Shown here: positions 1-7,992 of the stretch, piece by piece
Layout of the letters: each line of letters begins with the position of its first letter
How positions within the stretch are numbered: position 1 is the stretch's first letter
NCBI RefSeq assembly: GCF_000756385.1
Contig: NZ_JNFC01000001.1
Coordinates: forward strand, 62,001-126,000
Source: Sphingopyxis sp. LC363
GTDB taxonomy: Bacteria; Pseudomonadota; Alphaproteobacteria; Sphingomonadales; Sphingomonadaceae
DNA length: 64,000 bases
Direction: 5' to 3'
Notes under the pieces: generated by a model
Told to the model about the DNA's origin: nothing
Database searches by the model: none
The model's input: only the letters and a program-made list of their open reading frames with translations
Translations under genes and position numbers: made by a program

Positions 1-1
1 T

Positions 2-1237
2 GACGGCGCGTGGCGCCCGCTTGCGGAGCAGCGCATCTGGCTGAAGGTCAAGTTCGGCCCGTTCGTGCTGCCGGTGCCGCGTACCATCTGGCAGTCGGTC
101 CACGGGCCGGTGGTGAAGAATGAAAAGGGCGCCTTTGCGATCCGCTACGCCGGGATCGATCAGGCGAATATGGTCACCCAATATTATCGGCTCAACAAGG
201 CGAAGAGTTTCGCCGAATGGCGCGCGGCGATGGCGGGGCAGGGCGTGCCCGCGACCAATTTCATCTATGCCGATGCAAAGGGCAATATCGGGCTTTTCTA
301 CAATGCCATGTTCCCCGACCGCCCGGCGGGGTTCAACTGGCGCGGGGTACTGCCCGGCGACACGTCGGCGGATCTGTGGACGAAGACGCTGCCGTTCGAC
401 CGCGTGCCCGCGCTCGTCAATCCGCGCTCGGGCTATGTGATGAACGCGAACAACACGCCGTGGGTCGCGGCGGGGCCGGGCGACGAACTCGACGCCGCGG
501 CCTTTTCGCCGCTGCTCGGGATCGAGGACGATATGACCAATCGCGCGGTGCGGCTGATCGAGCTGTTCGAAGCGTCGGGGCAGATCGACGAGGCGCGGCT
601 CAAGGCGATCAAATATGACACCGCCTATTCGCGGAGGGGCTATGCGAAAGCGTGGATGGACCGGCTGCTCGCACTCGACACCAAGGATGATCCGGCGCTC
701 GCGCGGGCGCAGGAACTGCTGCGCGCATGGGACTGGACTCTCGACGGCCGGGGCAAGGGCGACGCGCTCGCGCTGATGGTGCTGCGTCCGGCGAACGGCC
801 GCCATTACCAGCGCCGTGCGGCACCCGACCCGCGCACCGTGCTGAAGGAGACGGTCGCGCATCTGCAGGAACATTTCAACGGGCTCGATCCGAAGCTCGG
901 CACCGTGCTGCGCCTCCGCCACGGCGAAGGCGCGAACCGCGTCGACCTGCCGCTCGACGGGGGCAACGACACGGTGCGCGCTTCGACCCTGTGGGACGAG
1001 GAGCCCGACGGGCGGCTGAAGGTGCGCCACGGCGACAGCTTCATCATGTTCGTGACGTGGGACCGGAACGGGCGCGTGCGCTCCGAATCGATCCAGCCGT
1101 TCGGCGCCGCGACGACGCGCCCCGACAGCCCGCATTACAATGATCAGGCGCCGCTGTTCGTGGCGCATAAATTGAAGCCCGTGCTGTTCGATCCGGCCGC
1201 GCTGAAGGCCAGCGGCGCGCGTTTCTATCGGCCTTGA
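2..1237 (+). CDS. Penicillin acylase family protein, 5' truncated by window edge
   Basis: C-terminal part of an Ntn-type penicillin acylase/aculeacin-acylase family amidohydrolase, which cleaves acyl-amide bonds in the periplasm. The frame is open from base 2, so the gene begins upstream of the window; the first ATG at 65 is internal. Visible family features are the HGPVV segment near residue 33 and the NANNTPW segment, matching the conserved Asn-rich loop (usually N-C-N-x-x-P-W) of the beta subunit. The signal peptide and the autocatalytic Ser at the beta-subunit N terminus lie outside. Substrate (beta-lactam, acyl-homoserine lactone or other) cannot be told from this part. Confidence 0.88.
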   Translation, partial: DGAWRPLAEQRIWLKVKFGPFVLPVPRTIWQSVHGPVVKNEKGAFAIRYAGIDQANMVTQYYRLNKAKSFAEWRAAMAGQGVPATNFIYADAKGNIGLFYNAMFPDRPAGFNWRGVLPGDTSADLWTKTLPFDRVPALVNPRSGYVMNANNTPWVAAGPGDELDAAAFSPLLGIEDDMTNRAVRLIELFEASGQIDEARLKAIKYDTAYSRRGYAKAWMDRLLALDTKDDPALARAQELLRAWDWTLDGRGKGDALALMVLRPANGRHYQRRAAPDPRTVLKETVAHLQEHFNGLDPKLGTVLRLRHGEGANRVDLPLDGGNDTVRASTLWDEEPDGRLKVRHGDSFIMFVTWDRNGRVRSESIQPFGAATTRPDSPHYNDQAPLFVAHKLKPVLFDPAALKASGARFYRP

Positions 1238-1334
1238 AAGCCCGGAACCGCTGTCCTAAACCGTTGATACAGTGCCGTCCGGCACCCGATTTCGAGCAGG
1301 CGTTCGCCTGCGTGCCTTGATCTAGGGGATTTTC

Positions 1335-4214
1335 ATGGCTCGTTTCCATCGTTTCGTCGTCGCCCTTGCCTTGTCGACCTCGCTCGTCGCCGCCGCTCCT
1401 GCGCTCGCCAAAGCCGCGGCGCCCGCGCCGACCGCCGACCTCGTCAAAGCGGTCGATATTCCCTACGAAGCCTTCACGCTCGACAATGGCCTGCGCGTCA
1501 TCGTGCACGAGGATCGTAAGGCGCCGGTCGTCGCGGTGTCGGTGTGGTACCGCGTCGGGTCGAAGCACGAGCCCGCGGGCAAGACGGGCTTCGCCCATCT
1601 GTTCGAGCATCTGATGTTCAACGGCTCCGAAAACGCTCCCGACGATTTCTTCGAGCCGCTGCGCCAGGTCGGCGCGACCGATTTCAACGGCACCACCTTC
1701 CTCGACCGCACCAATTATTTCGAAACGGTGCCGACCGGCGCGCTCGATCTCGCGCTGTTCCTCGAAAGCGACCGCATGGGGCATCTGCTCGGCGCGGTGA
1801 CGCAGGAAAAGCTCGATAACCAGCGCGGCGTCGTCCAGAATGAAAAAAGGCAGGGCGACAACAATCCCTATGGGCTGCTTCGCTACGAGATTTTCGAGAA
1901 TCTCTTTCCCAAGGGGCACCCCTATCATCACAGCACGATCGGCTCGATGGCCGACCTCGACGCGGCGAGCCTCGACGACGTGAAGACATGGTTCACCGAC
2001 AATTACGGCCCGAACAATGCGGTGCTCGTCCTTGCGGGCGACATCGACGTGCCGACCGCGAAGGCCAAGGTCGGCGAATGGTTCGGCGACATTCCGCGCG
2101 GTCCCGAGATCAATGCGCCCGCAACCTCGCTGCCGACGCTGCCCGCGCCGCTCGCGAAGGAGGTCAAGGACCTGATCCCGACGACGCGCATCTATCGTAT
2201 GTGGACGATGCCGGGACTCAACGATGCCGAATCGGTGCCGCTGCAGATGGCGATGTCGGTGCTCGGCGGGCTGTCCTCGTCGCGGCTCGACAATGCGCTG
2301 GTGCGCAAGGACCCGATCGCGGTCAGCGTTTCGGCCGGCGCGTCGCCGTTCGAGGATGCGGGGATCGTGCTGGTCCAGGCCGACGTCAAGGCGGGCGTCG
2401 ATCCCGCGCATGTCGCAAAAAGGCTCGACGAGGAAATCGCGGCCTTTCTCGCAAGCGGGCCGACCGCCGACGAATTGCAGCGTGCGACCGCCAGCTATCT
2501 CGGCGGGGCGATCTCGCAGCTCGAATCGGTCGGCGGTTTCGGCGGCAAGGCGGTGACGCTCGCCGAGGGTGCGCTCTATTCGAACGATCCCGCTTACTAT
2601 AAAGTCGAGCTCGAGCGGCTTGCCAAGGCGACGCCCGAGCAGGTGCGCGACGCGGCGCGCAAATGGCTGTCGCGCCCCGCCTTTTCGCTGACCTATACGC
2701 CCGGCGAGCGCACCGAAGGCGGCGAGCATCGCGGCGGCGCGGTGGTCGCGGCGAAGGGTGCGCCGGCGGTCCAGCCCGACCGCTACTGGAACCCGGCGCT
2801 CGGCGACGTCGGCCCCGACAGCGGGATGGGCGCGGCGACCGCGATCGCCGACCGCTCGCAGTTTCCTGACGTGACGGGCCTCAAGGCGCTCGAATTTCCC
2901 GAGATCGAGCGCGCCAAGCTCAAGAACGGCATCGAGCTGGTGTTCGCGCGCCGCACGACGGTGCCGACGGTCAACGTCCAGGTGAGCTTCGATGCCGGCT
3001 ATGCCGCCGACCCGCGCAGCGCGCTCGGCACCCAGTCGCTGATGCTCAGCCTGATGGACGAGGGCACGACCAGCCTCGATTCGATCGCCTTTGCCGAAGC
3101 GAAGGAGCGGCTCGGCGCGCAGACCTATGGCTATGCGGACGCCGACGAAACCGCGCTCGGGCTGTTCGCGCTCAAGCCGAATTTGCGCGCGTCGCTCGCG
3201 CTGCTCGCCGATTATGTGCGCAATCCGGCCTTCGATGCGAAGGAACTGGAGCGGGTGCGCGCGCAGCAGCTCAACCGGCTCAAGGCCGAACTCAACGAGC
3301 CGCGCGCGATCGCGCAGCGGGTGCTGATGCCCGCGCTCTACGGCGCCGAGCATCCCTATGGCATTCCGCCCTCGGGCCTCGGCAATGCCAAGGCGGTGAC
3401 CGAAGCGACGCGCGATCAGCTCGCGGCTTTCCATTCGGCGTGGATCCGCCCCGACAATGCGCGCATCTTCGTCGTCGGCGACACGACGCTCGCCGAGGTG
3501 AAGAAGGAGCTCGACACGGCGTTCGGCGACTGGAAAGCGCCGGCAACGCCGAAGCCGACGAAGCATTTCGAGGTCGCGGTTCCGAAGCCGCAGCCGCGCA
3601 TCCTGCTCGTCGACCGGCCCAAGGCGCCGCAGTCGGTGATCCTCGCGGGCAAGGTGCTCGACGCCAAGGGCGGCGACGGGCTGGAAGTGCTGCGCGCGGC
3701 GAACGACATCTTCGGCGGCAATTTCCTGTCGCGCTTCAACATGAATTTGCGCGAGACGAAGGGCTGGTCCTATGGCGTGCGCACAAGCGTGTCGGGCGAA
3801 AAGAACCGGGTCAGCTGGATCGCTTCGGCGCCGGTGCAGGCCGACCGTACCGGCGATTCGATCAAGGAGTTGCAAAGCGACCTCAAGGCCTTCCTCGGCG
3901 ACAAGGGCGTGACCAAGGAGGAATTGCAGCGCACCGTGAACGGCAGCGTCCGCGAACTGCCGGGCAGTTTCGAAACCTCGAGCGACGTGCTCGGCGGGCT
4001 GCGCGCGATCGAGAAGTTCGATCGTCCCGACGATTATTATGAGAAGCTGCCCGCGACCTATGAGGCGATGACGCCCGAAGCATTGGATGCCGCGGCGCGC
4101 GGGGCGCTCAGCACCGACGATCTCGTCTATGTCGTCGTCGGCGATGCCGCCGTGGTGAAACCGCAGCTTGACGGATTGGGTCTGCCCGTGGAAACGGTGT
4201 CTCCCGCTAACTAA
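1335..4214 (+). CDS. M16 family (pitrilysin/insulinase) zinc peptidase, two-domain
   Basis: Secreted or periplasmic zinc metallopeptidase of 959 residues. A signal peptide is visible at residues 1-25 (Arg, hydrophobic core, then ALAKA). The inverted zinc motif HxxEH is H88-L-F-E91-H92, and the third ligand E170 lies 77 residues further on, the usual M16 spacing. The second half (from about residue 520) repeats the fold without the zinc motif, as is normal for two-domain members. The ATG at 1335 follows an AGGGGATT Shine-Dalgarno. A small conserved gene follows 26 bases downstream and is probably co-transcribed. The substrate is unknown; family members digest peptides. Confidence 0.93.
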   Translation: MARFHRFVVALALSTSLVAAAPALAKAAAPAPTADLVKAVDIPYEAFTLDNGLRVIVHEDRKAPVVAVSVWYRVGSKHEPAGKTGFAHLFEHLMFNGSENAPDDFFEPLRQVGATDFNGTTFLDRTNYFETVPTGALDLALFLESDRMGHLLGAVTQEKLDNQRGVVQNEKRQGDNNPYGLLRYEIFENLFPKGHPYHHSTIGSMADLDAASLDDVKTWFTDNYGPNNAVLVLAGDIDVPTAKAKVGEWFGDIPRGPEINAPATSLPTLPAPLAKEVKDLIPTTRIYRMWTMPGLNDAESVPLQMAMSVLGGLSSSRLDNALVRKDPIAVSVSAGASPFEDAGIVLVQADVKAGVDPAHVAKRLDEEIAAFLASGPTADELQRATASYLGGAISQLESVGGFGGKAVTLAEGALYSNDPAYYKVELERLAKATPEQVRDAARKWLSRPAFSLTYTPGERTEGGEHRGGAVVAAKGAPAVQPDRYWNPALGDVGPDSGMGAATAIADRSQFPDVTGLKALEFPEIERAKLKNGIELVFARRTTVPTVNVQVSFDAGYAADPRSALGTQSLMLSLMDEGTTSLDSIAFAEAKERLGAQTYGYADADETALGLFALKPNLRASLALLADYVRNPAFDAKELERVRAQQLNRLKAELNEPRAIAQRVLMPALYGAEHPYGIPPSGLGNAKAVTEATRDQLAAFHSAWIRPDNARIFVVGDTTLAEVKKELDTAFGDWKAPATPKPTKHFEVAVPKPQPRILLVDRPKAPQSVILAGKVLDAKGGDGLEVLRAANDIFGGNFLSRFNMNLRETKGWSYGVRTSVSGEKNRVSWIASAPVQADRTGDSIKELQSDLKAFLGDKGVTKEELQRTVNGSVRELPGSFETSSDVLGGLRAIEKFDRPDDYYEKLPATYEAMTPEALDAAARGALSTDDLVYVVVGDAAVVKPQLDGLGLPVETVSPAN

Positions 4215-4240
4215 CATCAGTTTCAGTAAGGAGAGCGCAG

Positions 4241-4543
4241 ATGTCCCAAGTCGATGGCAGCTATGATTGCGTCACCAAGTCGCCGATGGGCGACCAGAAG
4301 TCGGTTTTCACCGTCGCCAGCAACGGCGACAGCTTCACCGGCCAGAACGCCGGCGCGATGGGGTCGCTCGATGTCGAAAATGGCAAGGTCGACGGCAACA
4401 AGCTGAGCTGGACCATGAACATGAAGGTGCCGATGCCGATGACGCTCGAATGCGAAGCGACGATCGACGGCGACGCGCTGACCGGCACGATCAAGGCCGG
4501 CGCGTTCGGTTCGATGGCGATGACGGGCACGCGTCAGGGCTGA
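4241..4543 (+). CDS. Small conserved hypothetical protein (100 aa)
   Basis: Cytosolic-looking 100-residue protein without a signal peptide or membrane segment. The sequence is rich in Gly, Asp, Thr and short alternating beta-type segments (DGNKLSW, DGDALTGTIKAG), suggesting a small beta barrel or sandwich. It resembles small proteins I associate with sphingomonad genomes, but I cannot assign a function. AAGGAG precedes the ATG by 7 bases. It sits 26 bases after the M16 protease gene and is closed by a strong terminator, so the two probably form a short operon. Confidence 0.8.
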   Translation: MSQVDGSYDCVTKSPMGDQKSVFTVASNGDSFTGQNAGAMGSLDVENGKVDGNKLSWTMNMKVPMPMTLECEATIDGDALTGTIKAGAFGSMAMTGTRQG

Positions 4544-4567
4544 CCCGTCAGCATCCGGGAAATGTGA

Positions 4568-4600
4568 AGGGCCGTCCTATCGGGCGGCCCTTTTTGCTTT
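4568..4600 (+). terminator. Intrinsic terminator after the M16/small-protein pair
   Basis: Stem AGGGCCG (4568-4574) pairs with CGGCCCT (4585-4591), followed by a T-rich run. It closes the unit that ends with the small protein gene. Confidence 0.85.
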
Positions 4601-4665
4601 GCATAGCAATGCCCTTTCACCTTGGGGGTATCCAAAGCGGCGGCTTGGGCGCATAGGCTGCTGCC

Positions 4666-5910
4666 ATGCACAAGCCGGCCCAATCCCCCCAACGGAGCCT
4701 GCCGGGCGACCGGGAAATGGTGGTCATGATGGCGATGGTCATGGCGCTCAACGCGCTCGCCATCGATTCGATGCTGCCCGCGCTGCCGTCGATCGGCGAG
4801 GCGCTGGGCGTCACCGTCGCCAACGACCGTCAGCATGTCATCTCGATCTATCTGCTCGGCATCGGTTTCGGGTCGTTGCTTTACGGGCCGCTTTCGGATC
4901 GCTTCGGGCGCAAGGGTGTGCTGGTTCCGGCGCTGTTCGCCTATCTGGCGCTATCGATCGGCTGCGGGCTCGCGACGAGTTTCGAAATGCTGCTCGCGCT
5001 GCGCTTCATCCACGGGCTGGTGAGCGCCGCGCTCGGCGTGATCGTCGTCGCGGTGATCCGCGACCTGTTCGCGGGCGACGCGATGGCGAAGCGGCTGTCG
5101 CTGATCTTCCTCGTCTTCATGATCGTGCCGATCATTGCGCCGACGATCGGCGCTGGCATCGCCGCGGTGGCGGGCTGGCGTGCGATCTTCATCGTGCTTG
5201 CGGCGATGTCGATCGTGATGCTGCTCTGGCTCCGCCGGCTGCCCGAAACGCTCGATCCCGCCGACGTGCGCCCGCTCGATTTCAAGACGATGGTCGCGGG
5301 TTGGGCAACGGTGACGCGGCACCGCCGCGCCGCGGGCTATATGATCGCGTCGGGGATGATGCAGGGCGCGCTCTACGGCTATCTCAACAGCAGCGAGCAG
5401 ATCATCGCCGAGGTGTTCGGGGCGCGGGCGATGTTCCCGTTGATCTTCGCCATCGTCGCGGTCGGTATCGCGATCGCCAATTTCTCGAACGCCGCGATCG
5501 TCGAACGCTTTGGCGCGCGGCGCGTGTCGCAGTCGGCGGTGTTCGCCTTCATGGCGACGTCGATATTGCAGATCGTCGCGGCGCTCAGCGGCGCCGAGAC
5601 CCTGTGGATGTTCACCGCGCTGATGATGGTCAATGTCGGTCTCGTCGGCTTTATCGGCAGCAATTTCGGCTCGATCGCGATGGAGGATTTCGGGCATATG
5701 GCGGGCGTCGCCTCGTCGTATCAGAGCTTTGCCAAGACGCTGGTCGCGGCGACCGTCGGCGCGACGATCGGCCAGCAATATGATGGTACGACGCTGCCGC
5801 TCGCTTATGCCTTCCTGATCTCGGCCGTCGTCGGCCTCGCGCTCGTTTTCTGGGCCGAACGCGGCAAGCTGTTCACCCGGCCGGGAACCGCGCCGAAAAG
5901 TCCGTATTGA
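4666..5910 (+). CDS. Bcr/CflA-type MFS multidrug transporter
   Basis: Inner-membrane drug:proton antiporter of the major facilitator superfamily, 414 residues with about 12 predicted hydrophobic segments. The loop 2-3 signature LYGPLSDRFGRKGV (residues about 65-78) is the motif A of MFS drug exporters, and SMLPALP after helix 1 fits the DHA1 Bcr/CflA subfamily. It stands alone, 75 bases after the preceding terminator. Substrate not predictable from sequence. Confidence 0.9.
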   Translation: MHKPAQSPQRSLPGDREMVVMMAMVMALNALAIDSMLPALPSIGEALGVTVANDRQHVISIYLLGIGFGSLLYGPLSDRFGRKGVLVPALFAYLALSIGCGLATSFEMLLALRFIHGLVSAALGVIVVAVIRDLFAGDAMAKRLSLIFLVFMIVPIIAPTIGAGIAAVAGWRAIFIVLAAMSIVMLLWLRRLPETLDPADVRPLDFKTMVAGWATVTRHRRAAGYMIASGMMQGALYGYLNSSEQIIAEVFGARAMFPLIFAIVAVGIAIANFSNAAIVERFGARRVSQSAVFAFMATSILQIVAALSGAETLWMFTALMMVNVGLVGFIGSNFGSIAMEDFGHMAGVASSYQSFAKTLVAATVGATIGQQYDGTTLPLAYAFLISAVVGLALVFWAERGKLFTRPGTAPKSPY

Positions 5911-5966
5911 CGACCATCTAGGCTCGCGGTCATAGGATCCGCTTGGGGGTGGAGAGTTACCGTTTC

Positions 5967-6239
5967 CTAAAGCCCAAAATATCGCGTTCGGACAAATCTA
6001 CCGAGGTAGAAGCCTGCGATAGCTCCTGCCGATGGCCAAAGAGGTCCGAACAGGAAGTCTAGCCCGCTCGTAGAACGGAGACTTTCTGGGTGCTGGCTCT
6101 GCCATCTGCTTATGTAGGCAATCATGGTGATTGGAATCGGCAATAAGGCCAAGCAGCCTATCTTGTGGCTCGGAATTGCCAAGCCAACAAAGAAACCCGC
6201 AACGAGGCCGATGATTAGAAGAGCTTCAATCCCAATCAC
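5967..6239 (-). CDS. Small membrane protein, low GC, unknown function
   Basis: A 90-residue hydrophobic protein with GTG start at 6239, two N-terminal membrane segments (about residues 4-24 and 28-46) and a third hydrophobic stretch before the C-terminal RFVRTRYFGL. No family recognised. Its base composition is clearly more AT-rich than the neighbouring genes, which suggests recent acquisition. The Shine-Dalgarno is weak (AAAAAGAG). It lies just downstream of the permease terminator, so it needs its own promoter or read-through. Confidence 0.6.
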   Translation of the reverse strand: MIGIEALLIIGLVAGFFVGLAIPSHKIGCLALLPIPITMIAYISRWQSQHPESLRSTSGLDFLFGPLWPSAGAIAGFYLGRFVRTRYFGL

Positions 6240-6308
6240 ACGCTCTTTTTAGGTGCCATAATCAACGTTCGCAATCGGTCGATTGCTGTCATCGTCTTAT
6301 CGGATAAC

Positions 6309-6333
6309 AAAAAAAGGGGGCCGAAGCCCCCTT
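6309..6333 (-). terminator. Intrinsic terminator of the amino-acid permease
   Basis: Read on the minus strand: GGGGGC, UUCG tetraloop, GCCCCC, then seven T. Stem at 6316-6321 and 6326-6331. A textbook rho-independent terminator 21 bases after the permease stop codon. Confidence 0.93.
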
Positions 6334-6353
6334 TCCCTCTATTGGTCGAACCG

Positions 6354-7892
6354 TCAGTTGAACGACGGTGCCGGCGGGACCGGCGGCGGCGGTGCGTCGG
6401 GGTCGTCCTCGTGCACTTCGACATGCCCCAGACCCACATGGCTGCGCTTGCGGCTGTAGACGAAGTAGACCACCAGGCCGACGGCGGCCCAGATCAGGAA
6501 GAGGTTGATGCTCTTCTGGTCGAGATTGAAGAAGAGGTAGAGGCAGCCGAGAATCGCGATCGGCGCCGTGATGTAGATCAGCGGCGTCTTGAACGGACGG
6601 TGGCGGCCCGGATCGGTGCGGCGGATCACCATCACCGCGATCGACACCGCAGCGAAAGCGAAGAGCGTGCCCGAGTTCGAGATGTTCGCCAGCTGCCCCA
6701 CGGGGAAGAAGGCAGCGAACAGCGCGACAGCGACGCCGGTGATGATCGTGATCACGTGCGGCGTGTTGAATTTCGGGTGGATCTTCGAAAAGGCCTGCGG
6801 CAGCAAGCCGTCGCGGCTCATCACGAAGAAGATGCGGGTCTGGCCGAACATCATCATCAGAATGACCGACGGCAGCGCAAGGCCGGCGGCGAGGCCGATG
6901 AGATTACCGATCTGCGGCCAACCGATTTCGCGCATCGTCCACGCCAGCGCTTCCTTCGAGCAGACCACCGCCTGATCGCTGATGGCGCCGCACGCCGCCG
7001 CGAGTTCGCGGCTGCCGGGTTCGAGCGCATGGCCGGTCGCGGCATCGATGCCGACCGGCTGCGCGCCGACGGTGCCGATGACGCCCGCTGCAACGAGCAG
7101 GTAGAAGATGGTGCAGATCGCGAGGCTGCCGATCAGGCCGATCGGCATGTTGCGCTGCGGATTCTTGGTCTCTTCGGCTGCGGTGGAAACCGCATCGAAG
7201 CCGACATAAGCAAAGAAGATCGACGCCGCAGCGGCGCCGATGCCGCCGATACCCAGCGGAGCGAAGGGTTCGAACTTCTCCATGTTCATCACCGGCAGGG
7301 CGAGGACGATGAAGAGCGTCAGCGCGGCGACCTTGACCACGACGAGGAAGGCGTTGACCGTCGCGGATTCGCGTGTTCCGATGACGAGCAGCATCGTGAC
7401 GAGGCCCGCGATGAACATTGCGGGCAGGTTGATCATACCGCCATCGAACGGCCCGAGCACGTATTTTGCGGGTATATCTATCCCGAAACTATGCTCGATC
7501 AACCCGACGACATAGCCCGACCAGCCGACCGAAACGGCGCCCGCGGCCACCGCATATTCGAGGATCAGCGCCCAGCCGACCATCCAAGCGATCAGCTCGC
7601 CCATCACGGCATAGCTATAGGTGTAAGCCGATCCCGACACCGGGACCATCGACGCCATTTCGGCGTAACAGAGCGCGGCGAAGGCACAGACGAAGCCGGC
7701 GATGATGAAGCTGATCATCATGCCGGGGCCCGCCTTTTGCGCGGCTTCGGCGGTCAAAACGAAAATCCCCGTCCCGATCACGGCGCCGATCCCCAGCATG
7801 GTTAACTGAAAGGCGCCGAGCGTGCGCGTAAGCGATTTCTTTTCCGCTGTCGCCAAAATGGCATCGAGCGGCTTTACGCGGTCAAATAGCAT
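6354..7892 (-). CDS. APC family amino acid permease (CAT-like)
   Basis: Inner-membrane amino acid transporter of the APC superfamily, 512 residues with about 12 to 14 hydrophobic segments. The first helix carries the unwound substrate-binding motif GIGAVIGTGIFVLT (residues 34-47), typical of the cationic amino acid transporter (YfnA/CAT) branch. The C terminus is proline- and acid-rich (DDPDAPPPPVPPAP). ATG at 7892 is preceded by AAGGGGAAG. Monocistronic, with a strong terminator after it. The transported amino acid cannot be fixed from sequence. Confidence 0.93.
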   Translation of the reverse strand: MLFDRVKPLDAILATAEKKSLTRTLGAFQLTMLGIGAVIGTGIFVLTAEAAQKAGPGMMISFIIAGFVCAFAALCYAEMASMVPVSGSAYTYSYAVMGELIAWMVGWALILEYAVAAGAVSVGWSGYVVGLIEHSFGIDIPAKYVLGPFDGGMINLPAMFIAGLVTMLLVIGTRESATVNAFLVVVKVAALTLFIVLALPVMNMEKFEPFAPLGIGGIGAAAASIFFAYVGFDAVSTAAEETKNPQRNMPIGLIGSLAICTIFYLLVAAGVIGTVGAQPVGIDAATGHALEPGSRELAAACGAISDQAVVCSKEALAWTMREIGWPQIGNLIGLAAGLALPSVILMMMFGQTRIFFVMSRDGLLPQAFSKIHPKFNTPHVITIITGVAVALFAAFFPVGQLANISNSGTLFAFAAVSIAVMVIRRTDPGRHRPFKTPLIYITAPIAILGCLYLFFNLDQKSINLFLIWAAVGLVVYFVYSRKRSHVGLGHVEVHEDDPDAPPPPVPPAPSFN

Positions 7893-7992
7893 ATTCTTCC
7901 CCTTTGGAGCGGCTGAGCTGCCGCCCGTCTCATGGCGGGGCAGACTAGCCGCTCCGCGCGTCAGCGCAACTTAATTTCAGAGGGCCACCGCC

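Noticed and set aside
6236-6292. 18-codon frame overlapping the GTG start of the small membrane protein (GTGA)
   Set aside because: Too short and no Shine-Dalgarno; overlap is probably chance.
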